Of a stretch of 39,044 nt of DNA, positions 7,811 through 15,049 are shown piece after piece. Made by a program: the position numbers and the translations under genes. The stretch comes from Albidovulum sp. GTDB taxonomy: Bacteria; Pseudomonadota; Alphaproteobacteria; Rhodobacterales; Rhodobacteraceae. The stretch covers positions 1 to 39,044 of the forward strand of contig JAUQYA010000017.1 in assembly GCA_030837785.1 (NCBI GenBank), written 5' to 3'. Positions within the stretch are counted from its first letter, which is position 1. The number at the start of each line of letters is the position of its first letter. The notes beneath the pieces were generated by a model, which was not told the origin of the DNA, did no database searches, and worked only from the letters and a program-made list of their open reading frames with translations.

Positions 7811-8500
7811 TCAGTCCCCGTTGGCCCGGGTCACGCCGGCGGCGTGCAGGATCCCGGCCACCGCGCCGCCCGCGAGCGGGGCCACGATGAAGACCCAGAG
7901 GTCGGCCAGCGCCTTGCCGCCGACGATCACCGCCGGCCCGATCGAGCGGGCCGGGTTCACCGACACACCGGTCACGTTGATGCCGACAAGGTGGATGCCC
8001 GCCAGCGTCAGGCCGATCGCAAGGCCCGCCATCGCGCCGGGCGCGCCGTCCTGGGTCGCGCCGAGGATCACGGTCACGAAGATGAAGGTGGCGATCGCCT
8101 CGAACAGAAGCGCGGCCAGCAGCGAATATTCGCCCAGATACCCTGCGCCAAAGCCGTTCTGGCCGAGGCCGTGGGTGGCAAGCGCATAGTCGGCCTTGCC
8201 GCTGGCGATGGCGAAGACCGCAAGCGCGCCGACTGTCGCGCCGGCAACCTGCGCGACCGCATAGCCGATGAATTCGCCCGCGCTCATCCGCCCGGCCGTC
8301 ACCATCCCGAGCGAGACCGCAGGGTTGAGATGCGCCCCCGAGATCGCCCCGAGCGCGTAGGCGGCCGCGACGATCGACAGGCCGAAGGCCAGCGCGATGC
8401 CGAGCATCCCGATCTTTTCGCCCATCAGCACGGCCGCGCCGACACCGAAGAAGACGAGAATGAAGGTGCCGAGGAACTCGGCCGTGACCTTTCTGGACAT
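7811..8500 (-). CDS. aqpZ: Aquaporin Z
   Basis: A 229-residue inner-membrane water channel of the MIP family. Six hydrophobic helices are evident, with both pore NPA motifs: GAHLNPAVSLG after helix 2 and VSVNPARSIGPA after helix 5. The Arg after the second NPA is the selectivity-filter Arg. Length matches the AqpZ subfamily (about 230), and there is no glycerol-facilitator insertion. The start follows AGGAGGGAAC (AGGAGGGAACATG), which clearly selects this ATG although the open frame extends far upstream. It is divergent from lipA across 102 bp and is monocistronic. Confidence 0.96.
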   Translation of the reverse strand: MSRKVTAEFLGTFILVFFGVGAAVLMGEKIGMLGIALAFGLSIVAAAYALGAISGAHLNPAVSLGMVTAGRMSAGEFIGYAVAQVAGATVGALAVFAIASGKADYALATHGLGQNGFGAGYLGEYSLLAALLFEAIATFIFVTVILGATQDGAPGAMAGLAIGLTLAGIHLVGINVTGVSVNPARSIGPAVIVGGKALADLWVFIVAPLAGGAVAGILHAAGVTRANGD

Positions 8501-8602
8501 GTTCCCTCCTGGCGGGGTGGTCCTGACCGCCCCGATCCGCGTTGCCTTCCCTGTTGCGAAGGCGTATCTGGAATTCCGGCCCAGGTCAGGGGGAAAATAT
8601 CG

Positions 8603-9553
8603 GTGCGCGATCTCAAGATACCCGGTCAGAGACATCCCGAGAAGGCGCACCGCGCCGATCAGGAGCAGCCGAAGAAGCCCGCCTGGATCCGGGTCAAGGC
8701 GCCGACCTCCACAGGCTACAAGGCGACGCGCGACATCCTCAAGAGCAACAGGCTCGTCACCGTCTGCGAAGAGGCCGGCTGCCCGAACGTGGGCGAATGC
8801 TGGAGCCACGGCCACGCCACGATGATGATCATGGGCGAGATCTGCACCCGCGGCTGCACCTTCTGCAACGTGGCGACGGGGCGGCCCGATGCGCTCGACG
8901 CCTTCGAGCCCGGCCGCGTGGCCCATGCGGTCGAGACCCTCGGCCTCAGGCATGTCGTCATCACCAGCGTCGACCGCGACGACCTCGACGACGGCGGCGC
9001 CGAGCATTTCGCCCAGACAATCCGCGCCGTGCGGCACCGCAGCCCGGAGACGACGATCGAAATCCTCACCCCGGATTTCCTCAGATGCGGGCCGCAGGCG
9101 CTGGAAACGGTGGTGGAGGCGCGCCCCGACGTCTTCAACCACAACCTCGAGACGGTGCCGGGGCTTTACCCCTCGGTGCGGCCCGGGGCGCGCTATTTCC
9201 ACAGCCTCAGGCTTCTCCAGCGGGTGAAGGAGCTTGATCCGGCGATGTTCACCAAATCGGGGATCATGGTCGGCCTCGGCGAGGACCGGCAGGGCGTCTT
9301 GCAGGTGATGGACGACATGCGCGCGGCCGATGTCGATTTCCTGACCATCGGGCAGTATCTGCAACCGACGCCGAAGCACCACCGGGTCGAACGGTTCGTC
9401 ACGCCCGAGGAGTTCAAGGGCTACGAGACATCGGCCTACGGCAAGGGCTTCCTGATGGTCTCGGCGACGCCGCTCACCCGGTCGTCCTATCACGCGGGCG
9501 AGGATTTCGCGCGCCTGCGGGCCGCCCGGCTCGAACGGCTCGGCCGCGGCTGA
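8603..9553 (+). CDS. lipA: Lipoyl synthase
   Basis: Radical SAM enzyme that inserts two sulfurs into protein-bound octanoyl groups to make lipoyl cofactors. The radical cluster motif is CTRGCTFCNVATG, and the N-terminal auxiliary cluster motif is CEEAGCPNVGEC; both cysteine triads are intact. Downstream blocks HVVITSVDRDDLDDGGA and SGIMVGLGE are standard. The start is taken as the GTG giving VRDLKIPGQRHPEK, preceded by AGGGGG; this gives 316 residues, the usual size. The frame is open further upstream but that part is antisense to aqpZ. It converges with the diheme cytochrome gene, leaving two bases between the stops. Confidence 0.97.
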   Translation: MRDLKIPGQRHPEKAHRADQEQPKKPAWIRVKAPTSTGYKATRDILKSNRLVTVCEEAGCPNVGECWSHGHATMMIMGEICTRGCTFCNVATGRPDALDAFEPGRVAHAVETLGLRHVVITSVDRDDLDDGGAEHFAQTIRAVRHRSPETTIEILTPDFLRCGPQALETVVEARPDVFNHNLETVPGLYPSVRPGARYFHSLRLLQRVKELDPAMFTKSGIMVGLGEDRQGVLQVMDDMRAADVDFLTIGQYLQPTPKHHRVERFVTPEEFKGYETSAYGKGFLMVSATPLTRSSYHAGEDFARLRAARLERLGRG

Positions 9554-9555
9554 CC

Positions 9556-10446
9556 TCACTCTACCGGGGCGACCCGCTTGAGATAGGCCGCGATCGCGGC
9601 GCGGTCGCTTTCGGGCAGATGCGCGGTGTTCTCGACCACCAGCGCCATGTGGCCGCCGGCGCTGTCGAAGTCGGGGGTGAATCCCGAGGTCAGGTATTCG
9701 ACGACATCGGCCGCGGACCAGTCGAGCTTGGCGGGCGTGATGTTGGGGAAACTGCCCTTCCCCCCCGGCACCGGGCCGCCTGCCAGCCAGCGCGCCCGGT
9801 CCGATCCGCCAAGGGCGGTGCGTGGCGTGTGGCATTCGCCGCAGTGGCCGAGTGCCTCGGCGAGGTAGCGGCCGCGCTGCTCCTCGGCGGTCAGGTCGCC
9901 GGCCACCACCCAGGACGGGTCGAGGTAGAGGAGTTTCCACGCTCCGAGCGTCAGGCGGATGTTGAAGGGAAAGCCCACCTCGTGCGCCGCGCTCGGGGTC
10001 GGGTCGGCCGGCAGCGTGGCGAGAAAGGCGCGCAGATCCACGACATCCTGGAGCGAGGCGCGGGCGTAGCTCGCATAGGGAAAGACCGGGTAGTAATGCT
10101 GCCCCGCGGGCGACACGCCCCGGATCATCGCATTGGCAAGGTCGAGCGCGCTCCAGCCGCCGATCCCCGCTTCGGCGTCGTTGGAGATGTTGGGCGCGAC
10201 AAAGGTGCCGAAGGGCGACGGGAAGCGCTGGCCGCCCCTGAGCACCAGTTTCGCCTCGCCCTTGGCGTCGGCGTCGGCGTGGCAGGAGGCGCAGCCGCCG
10301 GCCCAGAACACCTGCTCGCCATGCGCCGGATCGGGCGTCAGGCCGGCAAGCGCATCGGCGGGCAGGGGGCGAGGCCGGGTGATCGCCCAGGCCGCCGCAA
10401 GCCCGGCGAGCGCGAGAAGGGCAAGGGCGGTCAGAACGCGGCGCAT
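9556..10446 (-). CDS. Diheme cytochrome c
   Basis: A 296-residue protein with an N-terminal signal or anchor (ALTALLALAG-type hydrophobic segment, residues 4-22) and two c-type heme sites: CASCH at about 52-56 and CGECH at about 202-206. Each half forms a cytochrome c domain, and FPNI/APNIS motifs with later Met residues supply candidate distal ligands. The layout resembles the cytochrome subunits associated with membrane dehydrogenases (alcohol and aldehyde dehydrogenase type), but no dehydrogenase gene is adjacent. It follows two cytochrome c' genes on the same strand, separated from the nearer by a hairpin, so it may be part of the same periplasmic electron-transfer unit. Its redox partner is unknown. 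Confidence 0.9.
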   Translation of the reverse strand: MRRVLTALALLALAGLAAAWAITRPRPLPADALAGLTPDPAHGEQVFWAGGCASCHADADAKGEAKLVLRGGQRFPSPFGTFVAPNISNDAEAGIGGWSALDLANAMIRGVSPAGQHYYPVFPYASYARASLQDVVDLRAFLATLPADPTPSAAHEVGFPFNIRLTLGAWKLLYLDPSWVVAGDLTAEEQRGRYLAEALGHCGECHTPRTALGGSDRARWLAGGPVPGGKGSFPNITPAKLDWSAADVVEYLTSGFTPDFDSAGGHMALVVENTAHLPESDRAAIAAYLKRVAPVE

Positions 10447-10473
10447 CTTCGGAAATCCCTGCTCTTGCGGTCA

Positions 10474-10503
10474 GGGGCGCATCCGTCGCTTCGGATGCGC
10501 CCC
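10474..10503 (-). terminator. Strong hairpin between cytochrome c' and diheme cytochrome genes
   Basis: Perfect 12-bp stem GGGGCGCATCCG / CGGATGCGCCCC with a six-base loop, just after the cytochrome c' stop at 10519. There is no T run on the transcribed strand. It may terminate partially or protect the 3' end of the upstream message, giving unequal expression of the two genes. Confidence 0.6.
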
Positions 10504-10518
10504 GCTTCCCGTATCACG

Positions 10519-10980
10519 TCATTCGGACTTGCGGTATTGCTTGTGGCAGCCGCCGCAGGCCTGGCCGACCGCGCCCATCGCGGCTTTCAGCCCGTCGTGG
10601 CCGGTCCCGGCTGCCGCGGCAAGCGTGTTGGCCGCTGTCTTCAACTCGGCGAACCGCGCCTCGCGGTCGCCAGCGTTGGCGATGATCTCGGGCAGGGCGG
10701 CGCTGTCGGCCAGCGCGCCCGTCTCGGTCCCGGGGGCCCAGACCATCGAGGTGTCGACCGAGGCGAGCGCGGCGAGGCTCTGCGCGGCCTTCTCGGCGGT
10801 GGCCGCGTCATAGGGCACCTCGCCCTTCGCCATCGCGCCGAGGGGCGCAAGCTGGTTTGCCAACATCAGCATGTAGCCGTGGCGGGCGGTGAGGATTTCC
10901 TCGGGATCATTCAGATCCTCCGACAGGACCGGCGCCCCGGCGAGAAGGAGGGCGGCGAGGGCGAAAAAGACTTTGCGCAT
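10519..10980 (-). CDS. Cytochrome c' (copy 1)
   Basis: A 153-residue periplasmic cytochrome c' (class II cytochrome c, four-helix bundle). Residues 1-20 form a Sec signal peptide (MRKVFFALAALLLAGAPVLS). The single heme site CGGCH lies near the C-terminus at about residues 142-146 followed by KQYRK, as is diagnostic for class II. Proteins of this family bind NO or CO and are implicated in nitrosative-stress protection; this is family knowledge. The start is the ATG before the signal peptide; the frame is open further upstream but non-coding in character. It shares KAAMG-VG-ACGGCHK-YRK with the second copy at 11233. Confidence 0.93.
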   Translation of the reverse strand: MRKVFFALAALLLAGAPVLSEDLNDPEEILTARHGYMLMLANQLAPLGAMAKGEVPYDAATAEKAAQSLAALASVDTSMVWAPGTETGALADSAALPEIIANAGDREARFAELKTAANTLAAAAGTGHDGLKAAMGAVGQACGGCHKQYRKSE

Positions 10981-11147
10981 GGGCAGGCTCCTGGAACAGG
11001 TCACGTTTCGTCGCTGACCGGCATCTGGGGCAGGTCGCCCCCGCCGGTCGGGCGCATGGATGCCCGGAACCGCCGCGGCCGGTATCCATCGCGCGGCCGA
11101 ACGCCCTGCAACTCGGGTTTCAGACACGGCAGGCCCAGCCAAGCCCG

Positions 11148-11192
11148 GGCGGCAATCCGCCGCCGCTCGCGGTGCGGTGGCGGATCGCCGCC
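11148..11192 (-). terminator. Imperfect long hairpin between the cytochrome c' copies
   Basis: Arms of 19 bases (GGCGGCAATCCGCCGCCGC at 11148-11166 and GCGGTGGCGGATCGCCGCC at 11174-11192) pair with two mismatches around a seven-base loop. It lies downstream of the copy-2 stop at 11233 on the minus strand. No T run follows. It could limit readthrough into copy 1. Confidence 0.5.
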
Positions 11193-11232
11193 GGGCCCGA
11201 TGGGTCGCTCCGGCCGGTCCGGGGCGGCCGGC

Positions 11233-11703
11233 TCAATCCGCCTTGCGGTATGCCTTGTGGCAGCCGCCGCAGGCTTCGCCGACCGGTCCCATCGCCGCTT
11301 TCAGGCTGTCGAGATCCTTGCCCGCCGCGGCCTGCATCGCCGCCGCGGCATCGGCGAGCGCCTTGTGCCTGTCGCCGACGTCTGAGCCGTCTTCCCAAAT
11401 CTTGGGAAGCGCTTCGCTGGCGGGGTTGGCGTCAACGTCCGAGCCCTTGGGCCAGAGCATCGATTCATCGACCGTCGACATCGCAAGCAGGTTGTCGGCC
11501 GCCTTCTGCGCAGCCTCGGCATTGTATTCGACCTCGCCCTTGGCCATGCCGCCGAGGACGCCGAGTTGCAACGCGCGGTATTCCATGATGCCCTGGCGCG
11601 CCTTGATCTGCTGGGCGAAGGGCGCTTCCTGCGCCAGAACGGCTCCGGCGCAGGCGCAGGCAATGGCGGCGGCGGTCAGCCCCAGTAGCTTTCTCGTCAT
11701 CAT
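11233..11703 (-). CDS. Cytochrome c' (copy 2)
   Basis: A 156-residue periplasmic class II cytochrome c'. The signal peptide runs MMTRKLLGLTAAAIACACAG and is cleaved near VLAQ-EA. The heme site CGGCH is at about residues 145-149 followed by KAYRK. Sequence and layout match the copy at 10519, so the pair is a tandem duplication that has since diverged, mainly in the helix 2-3 region. The first of the two adjacent ATG codons (11703) is about five bases from AGGGAG; the second (11700) is also possible. The gene diverges from a LysR-type regulator across 204 bp containing an inverted repeat, suggesting LysR control. Confidence 0.93.
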   Translation of the reverse strand: MMTRKLLGLTAAAIACACAGAVLAQEAPFAQQIKARQGIMEYRALQLGVLGGMAKGEVEYNAEAAQKAADNLLAMSTVDESMLWPKGSDVDANPASEALPKIWEDGSDVGDRHKALADAAAAMQAAAGKDLDSLKAAMGPVGEACGGCHKAYRKAD

Positions 11704-11756
11704 GCAACTCCCTGTTGAGGACAGGAAAAGACTACTTGTGAAGAAATCCGTTACCA

Positions 11757-11784
11757 CTCACGATTTTTGCAGGGTATTCGTGAG
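11757..11784. promoter_or_regulatory. Candidate operator between cytochrome c' and lysR
   Basis: Perfect inverted repeat CTCACGA-N14-TCGTGAG in the gap between the divergent cytochrome c' and LysR genes. The surrounding 80 bases are distinctly AT-richer than the flanks (ATTTTTGCAGGGTATT) and probably hold the promoters. The half-site spacing of 21 bp places both half-sites on the same helix face, as many dimeric regulators need. LysR control is inferred from position only. Confidence 0.45.
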
Positions 11785-11907
11785 AATCCGCACAGCTGCC
11801 GCAGCGGGCGCGGTTTCGGTGCCGGAGACTGCGTTCGGATGGCGGGCGCCGCGCCGGGGGGCGCACGACGGCCCGCCGGGTAACGCAGAAGTGAGCGGAG
11901 GATGACG

Positions 11908-12774
11908 ATGACGCGCGCGAACTGGGACGACCTGCGCTTCGTCCTGGCGGTGGCCGAGGAGGGATCGGTCAGCGCCGCCGCCCGGCGGCTTCGGGTGAAT
12001 CACGCCACCGTGCTGAGGCGCGTCGCCGCCTACGAGGAGGCCGTGGGCATCTCGCTTTTCGACAAGACGGTGCGCGGCTATGCGGTGCCCGCGGCGATGG
12101 GCAGGGTGATCGAGGCCGCGCGCGAGGTCGACCTCGCGGTGCAGGCGGTCGGGCGGGCGCTCAGGGGGACGCATGCGCCGCTTGCGGGCGAGGTGCGGGT
12201 GACGTCGACGGATTCGATCTGCCACTGCGTGCTCGCCCCCATCCTCGCGCGGCTGCGCGTCGTCTCGCCGGAGCTTACCGTCGAGTTGATGTGTTCGAAC
12301 CGGCACCTCGACCTCGGGCGCACCGATGCCGACATCGCCGTGCGCCCGGCCACGGACCTGCCCGACGATCTCGTCGGCGAGGTTGCCGCCGTGCTCGGCT
12401 TCGGGCTCTACCGGGCGCGTGGTCTGGACAGCGGCGACTGGATCGGGCTGTCCGGCCCGCTCGCGCGGTCGCGGGTCGGCCGCTGGATCGACACAACCGT
12501 CGGTTCGGGGCGAATCGTGGTGCGGGCCGACAGCTTCGTCGTCGCGCGGGAATTTGCGGCCGCGGGCATGGGCCTGGCCGCGATGCCCGATTTCCTCGGC
12601 GCCGAAGACCTGCGGCTTGAGCGGGTGGAGGGCATCCTGCCGGACCTGCCCGTCGACATCTGGGTCGCGTCCCATGCCGATCTCGCCCATGTTCCGCGGA
12701 TCGCGGCGGCACGCCGGCAGTTGACCGAGGCGCTCGCCGGGCATGCGGAACGGCTGCGGGGGCGGGGGGCCTGA
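11908..12774 (+). CDS. LysR family transcriptional regulator
   Basis: A 288-residue regulator. The winged HTH occupies residues 1-60 (WDDLRFVLAVAEEGSVSAAA, then VNHATVLRRVAAYEEAVGISLFDK). The rest is the substrate-binding effector domain (VRVTSTDSICHCVLAPILA, DADIAVRP, GMGLAAMPDFLG). There is an ATG at 11902 directly abutting GGAGG, too close to use; the ATG at 11908 has six bases of spacing, so it is preferred. It is divergent from the cytochrome c' gene and may repress or activate it through the inverted repeat at 11757-11784. The effector is not evident from sequence. Confidence 0.92.
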   Translation: MTRANWDDLRFVLAVAEEGSVSAAARRLRVNHATVLRRVAAYEEAVGISLFDKTVRGYAVPAAMGRVIEAAREVDLAVQAVGRALRGTHAPLAGEVRVTSTDSICHCVLAPILARLRVVSPELTVELMCSNRHLDLGRTDADIAVRPATDLPDDLVGEVAAVLGFGLYRARGLDSGDWIGLSGPLARSRVGRWIDTTVGSGRIVVRADSFVVAREFAAAGMGLAAMPDFLGAEDLRLERVEGILPDLPVDIWVASHADLAHVPRIAAARRQLTEALAGHAERLRGRGA

Positions 12775-12781
12775 GGCGGCG

Positions 12782-12973
12782 TCAGCCCGCCGGGCGCGGC
12801 GCGGGAAACGACCGGCCGCCGGGCAGGGCGAACCAGTCGGGCAGGAGCCCCGCCCGGTCGAGCAGGGCCAGACCGAGGCAGAGCGTGAGCACCGCGAGGA
12901 CAAGCGCGACCCGCCGCGCCGAGGGCGGGCGGCGCGCCCACTTCGCCGCCCGCAGGAGGAGCCGCGGGTTCAT
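12782..12973 (-). CDS. Small single-pass membrane protein downstream of hpt
   Basis: A 63-residue protein with a basic N-terminus (MNPRLLLRAAKWARRPPSAR), one hydrophobic helix at about residues 22-38 (VALVLAVLTLCLGLALL) and a short polar end containing DWFALPGG. Its start overlaps the hpt stop by four bases (ATGA), which implies translational coupling and supports that it is real. I recall similar short proteins next to hpt in related Rhodobacterales, but cannot verify that here. Orientation by the positive-inside rule puts the N-terminus in the cytoplasm. Function unknown. Confidence 0.72.
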   Translation of the reverse strand: MNPRLLLRAAKWARRPPSARRVALVLAVLTLCLGLALLDRAGLLPDWFALPGGRSFPAPRPAG

Positions 12974-13530
12974 GCCCCCGTATCCGCGCCCGCGTCGGTG
13001 AAGCGCACCTTGCCGATGAACGGCAGGTTGCGGTTGCGCTGCGCGAAGTCGATCCCGTAACCCACGACGAACTCGTCGGGAATCTCGAACCCCGTCCAGG
13101 TGGCCCGGATCGGCACCTCGCGCCGCGACGGCTTGTCAAGAAGCGCGCAGACCTCCAGCCGCTTCGGGCCGCGCGAGCGCAGGAGGTTGACGACGTGGTG
13201 GAGCGTGAAGCCGGTATCGACGATATCCTCGACGACCAGCACGTCGCGGCCGGCGATCTCGCCACGCAGGTCCTTCAGGATGCGGACCTCGCGGCTCGAT
13301 TGCATCGCATTGCCGTAGGACGAGGCTTCGAGGAAGTCGACCTCGACCGGCAGGTCGATCTCGCGCACCAGATCGGCGATGAAGACGAACGAACCCCTGA
13401 GAAGCCCCACGACGACCAGCTTGTCGGTGCCGCGGAAAGCCCCCGTGATCTCCTTCGCCAGCGCCTCGACACGCGCCGCGATGGACTTGGCCGAGATCAT
13501 CTGGTCGATGACATAGGGTCGCTCTGGCAC
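12970..13530 (-). CDS. hpt: Hypoxanthine phosphoribosyltransferase
   Basis: A 186-residue purine salvage enzyme that converts hypoxanthine (and often guanine) plus PRPP into the nucleotide. The PRPP loop VLVVEDIVDTGFTLHHV is intact, as are the PPi-loop region LVVVGLLRGSFVFIADLVR and the purine-site segment with DFAQRNRNLPFIGKV near the C-terminus. Translation starts at a GTG (VPERPYVIDQMIS), with CGGAG seven bases upstream. It is followed by a coupled small membrane protein and is divergent from the COQ10-like gene. Confidence 0.95.
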   Translation of the reverse strand: MPERPYVIDQMISAKSIAARVEALAKEITGAFRGTDKLVVVGLLRGSFVFIADLVREIDLPVEVDFLEASSYGNAMQSSREVRILKDLRGEIAGRDVLVVEDIVDTGFTLHHVVNLLRSRGPKRLEVCALLDKPSRREVPIRATWTGFEIPDEFVVGYGIDFAQRNRNLPFIGKVRFTDAGADTGA

Positions 13531-13616
13531 GATGACTCCGGGTCGGACGGGGACGGCCCCTTGATTTCACGCTTCCATTTAGCGACATGGGGCCGGACTG
13601 TCACGCGGGGGAAGAG

Positions 13617-14075
13617 ATGCCCAGGCATTCGGAGACGCGAATCCTGCCCTATCCGGCGCGCCAGATCTATGACCTGGTGGCCGATGTGGCGCGCTATCCG
13701 GAGTTTCTGCCCTGGACGGCGGCGGCGCGGATCCGTTCTCGCACCCCCCGGCCGGACGGCACCGAGGTGATCGAGGCCGACCTGGTGATCTCGTTCAAGG
13801 TGTTCCGCGAACGGTTCGGCAGCCGGGTGATCCTCGATCCCGCCGCGATGAAGATCGACACGACCTATATCGAGGGCCCGTTTCGCCACATGCAGTCGAC
13901 CTGGGCATTCCACGATCTGGAGGAGGGGCGCTGCGAAGTCTCCTTCTTCGTCGACTTCGAGTTCCGCAACGCGATCCTGCAGAAGGTGATCGGCGTCGTC
14001 TTCGACGAGGCGATGCGGCGGGTGGTCCGCGCCTTCGAGGCGCGCGCGGCAGCGCTTTACGGCGCGCGCACCTGA
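13617..14075 (+). CDS. COQ10/RatA-type START-like protein (coenzyme Q-binding)
   Basis: A 152-residue protein of the polyketide cyclase/START-like superfamily. The start MPRHSETRILPYPARQIYDLVADVARYPEFLPW is typical of bacterial COQ10 homologues, and YIEGPFRHMQSTWAFHDLE and EFRNAILQKVIGVVFDEAMRRVV follow as expected. In eukaryotes COQ10 chaperones ubiquinone to the respiratory chain; the bacterial relatives are named RatA but their role here is inferred. GGGGGAAG lies just before the ATG at 13617; an in-frame ATG at 13587 has no such site. It sits immediately before the convergent cinA-type gene, with the stops abutting. Confidence 0.9.
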   Translation: MPRHSETRILPYPARQIYDLVADVARYPEFLPWTAAARIRSRTPRPDGTEVIEADLVISFKVFRERFGSRVILDPAAMKIDTTYIEGPFRHMQSTWAFHDLEEGRCEVSFFVDFEFRNAILQKVIGVVFDEAMRRVVRAFEARAAALYGART

Positions 14076-14549
14076 TCAGTCGCGCAAGGCGGCGATGAGA
14101 AGGTCGAGCGCGTGATCGACCGTCGCCCGGCGCACCCCGGCGCGGCCGATGGCACCGAACTCCACCGTCTCGGTCCGCGTCCGCCGCCCCGTCGCGGCCA
14201 GGGCGAAGCAGACCCGGCCCTCGGGCTTGCTCTCCGACCCGCCGGGCCCGGCGATGCCGGTGACCGCCACCGCGATCGAGGCGAGCGCGCGGTCGAGCGC
14301 GCCTTCGGCCATCGCGCGGGCGACCTCCTCGCTGACTGCGCCGTGGGTCTCGATCAGCCAGGGATCGACGCCCAGCATCGCGGTCTTGGCGGCGTTCGAA
14401 TAAGTGATGAAGCCGCGATCGAAAATGTCCGAGGAGCCGGGGACATCGGTGATCGTGGCGCCGATCATCCCGCCGGTGCAGCTTTCGGCCGTGGCGATCC
14501 GGTCGCCGGTCTCGCGCGCCGCGGTCAGAAGCGCCTCGGCCCTGGTCAT
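14076..14549 (-). CDS. CinA C-terminal-type nicotinamide-nucleotide amidase
   Basis: A 157-residue stand-alone CinA C-terminal domain (PncC type), which deamidates NMN to nicotinate mononucleotide in the pyridine nucleotide cycle. The catalytic block TAESCTGGMIGATITDVPGSS and the later VTGIAGPGGSESKPEGRVCFAL are conserved. It lacks the N-terminal MoCF-like domain of full-length CinA, as is usual for the PncC form. The start overlaps the end of pgpA by four bases (ATGA), so it is the last gene of an ispDF-pgpA-cinA operon. Confidence 0.92.
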   Translation of the reverse strand: MTRAEALLTAARETGDRIATAESCTGGMIGATITDVPGSSDIFDRGFITYSNAAKTAMLGVDPWLIETHGAVSEEVARAMAEGALDRALASIAVAVTGIAGPGGSESKPEGRVCFALAATGRRTRTETVEFGAIGRAGVRRATVDHALDLLIAALRD

Positions 14550-15049
14550 CGGCCCATCACCCCGTGCCAGAGCCCGGCGGCGGCCACCGTGGCGATGCCG
14601 GCGAAGAGGCCGGCCCAGAGGTCGTCCTCCATCGTGCCCTGCGCGGTCCCCTTGCGGTCGGCGCGGCCGGCGGGGCCGGGCTTCCAGATGTCGAAGAGCC
14701 GGAAGAAGACGAAGGGCGCGACCCAGCCCGGCCAGGCCATGAGCACCCAGTCCTCCATCCCCCGCGACCAGAAGGCGGCGGCAGGGAAGAGAAGCGCGAT
14801 CCACTGGCCCGCCACCTCGTCGATGACGATTTCGGACGGGTCCTTGTCGGCGCTGCCCTCCACCGCCCGGGCCGTCGCCCAGTAGCCGAGCGCGATCACC
14901 GCGAGGGTGGCGAGGACGAGCGCGGGAAATCCCAGCGCATGGTCGATCGCCAGCCCGAGCGCCACCGCCGCGGCCGATCCCCAGGTGCCCGGCGCGGGCC
15001 TGAGATGGCCGATGCCGAAAAGCGTGGCGATGCCGCGGGCCAGCGTCAT
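14546..15049 (-). CDS. pgpA: Phosphatidylglycerophosphatase A
   Basis: A 167-residue inner-membrane enzyme that removes phosphate from phosphatidylglycerophosphate to give phosphatidylglycerol. The N-terminal IATLFGIGHLRPAPGTWGS and the DKDPSEIVIDEVAGQWIAL acidic block are family signatures, followed by FRLFDIWKPGPA. Several hydrophobic segments match the membrane location. It is coupled by ATGA overlaps to ispDF upstream and to the CinA-type gene downstream. Confidence 0.95.
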   Translation of the reverse strand: MTLARGIATLFGIGHLRPAPGTWGSAAAVALGLAIDHALGFPALVLATLAVIALGYWATARAVEGSADKDPSEIVIDEVAGQWIALLFPAAAFWSRGMEDWVLMAWPGWVAPFVFFRLFDIWKPGPAGRADRKGTAQGTMEDDLWAGLFAGIATVAAAGLWHGVMGR

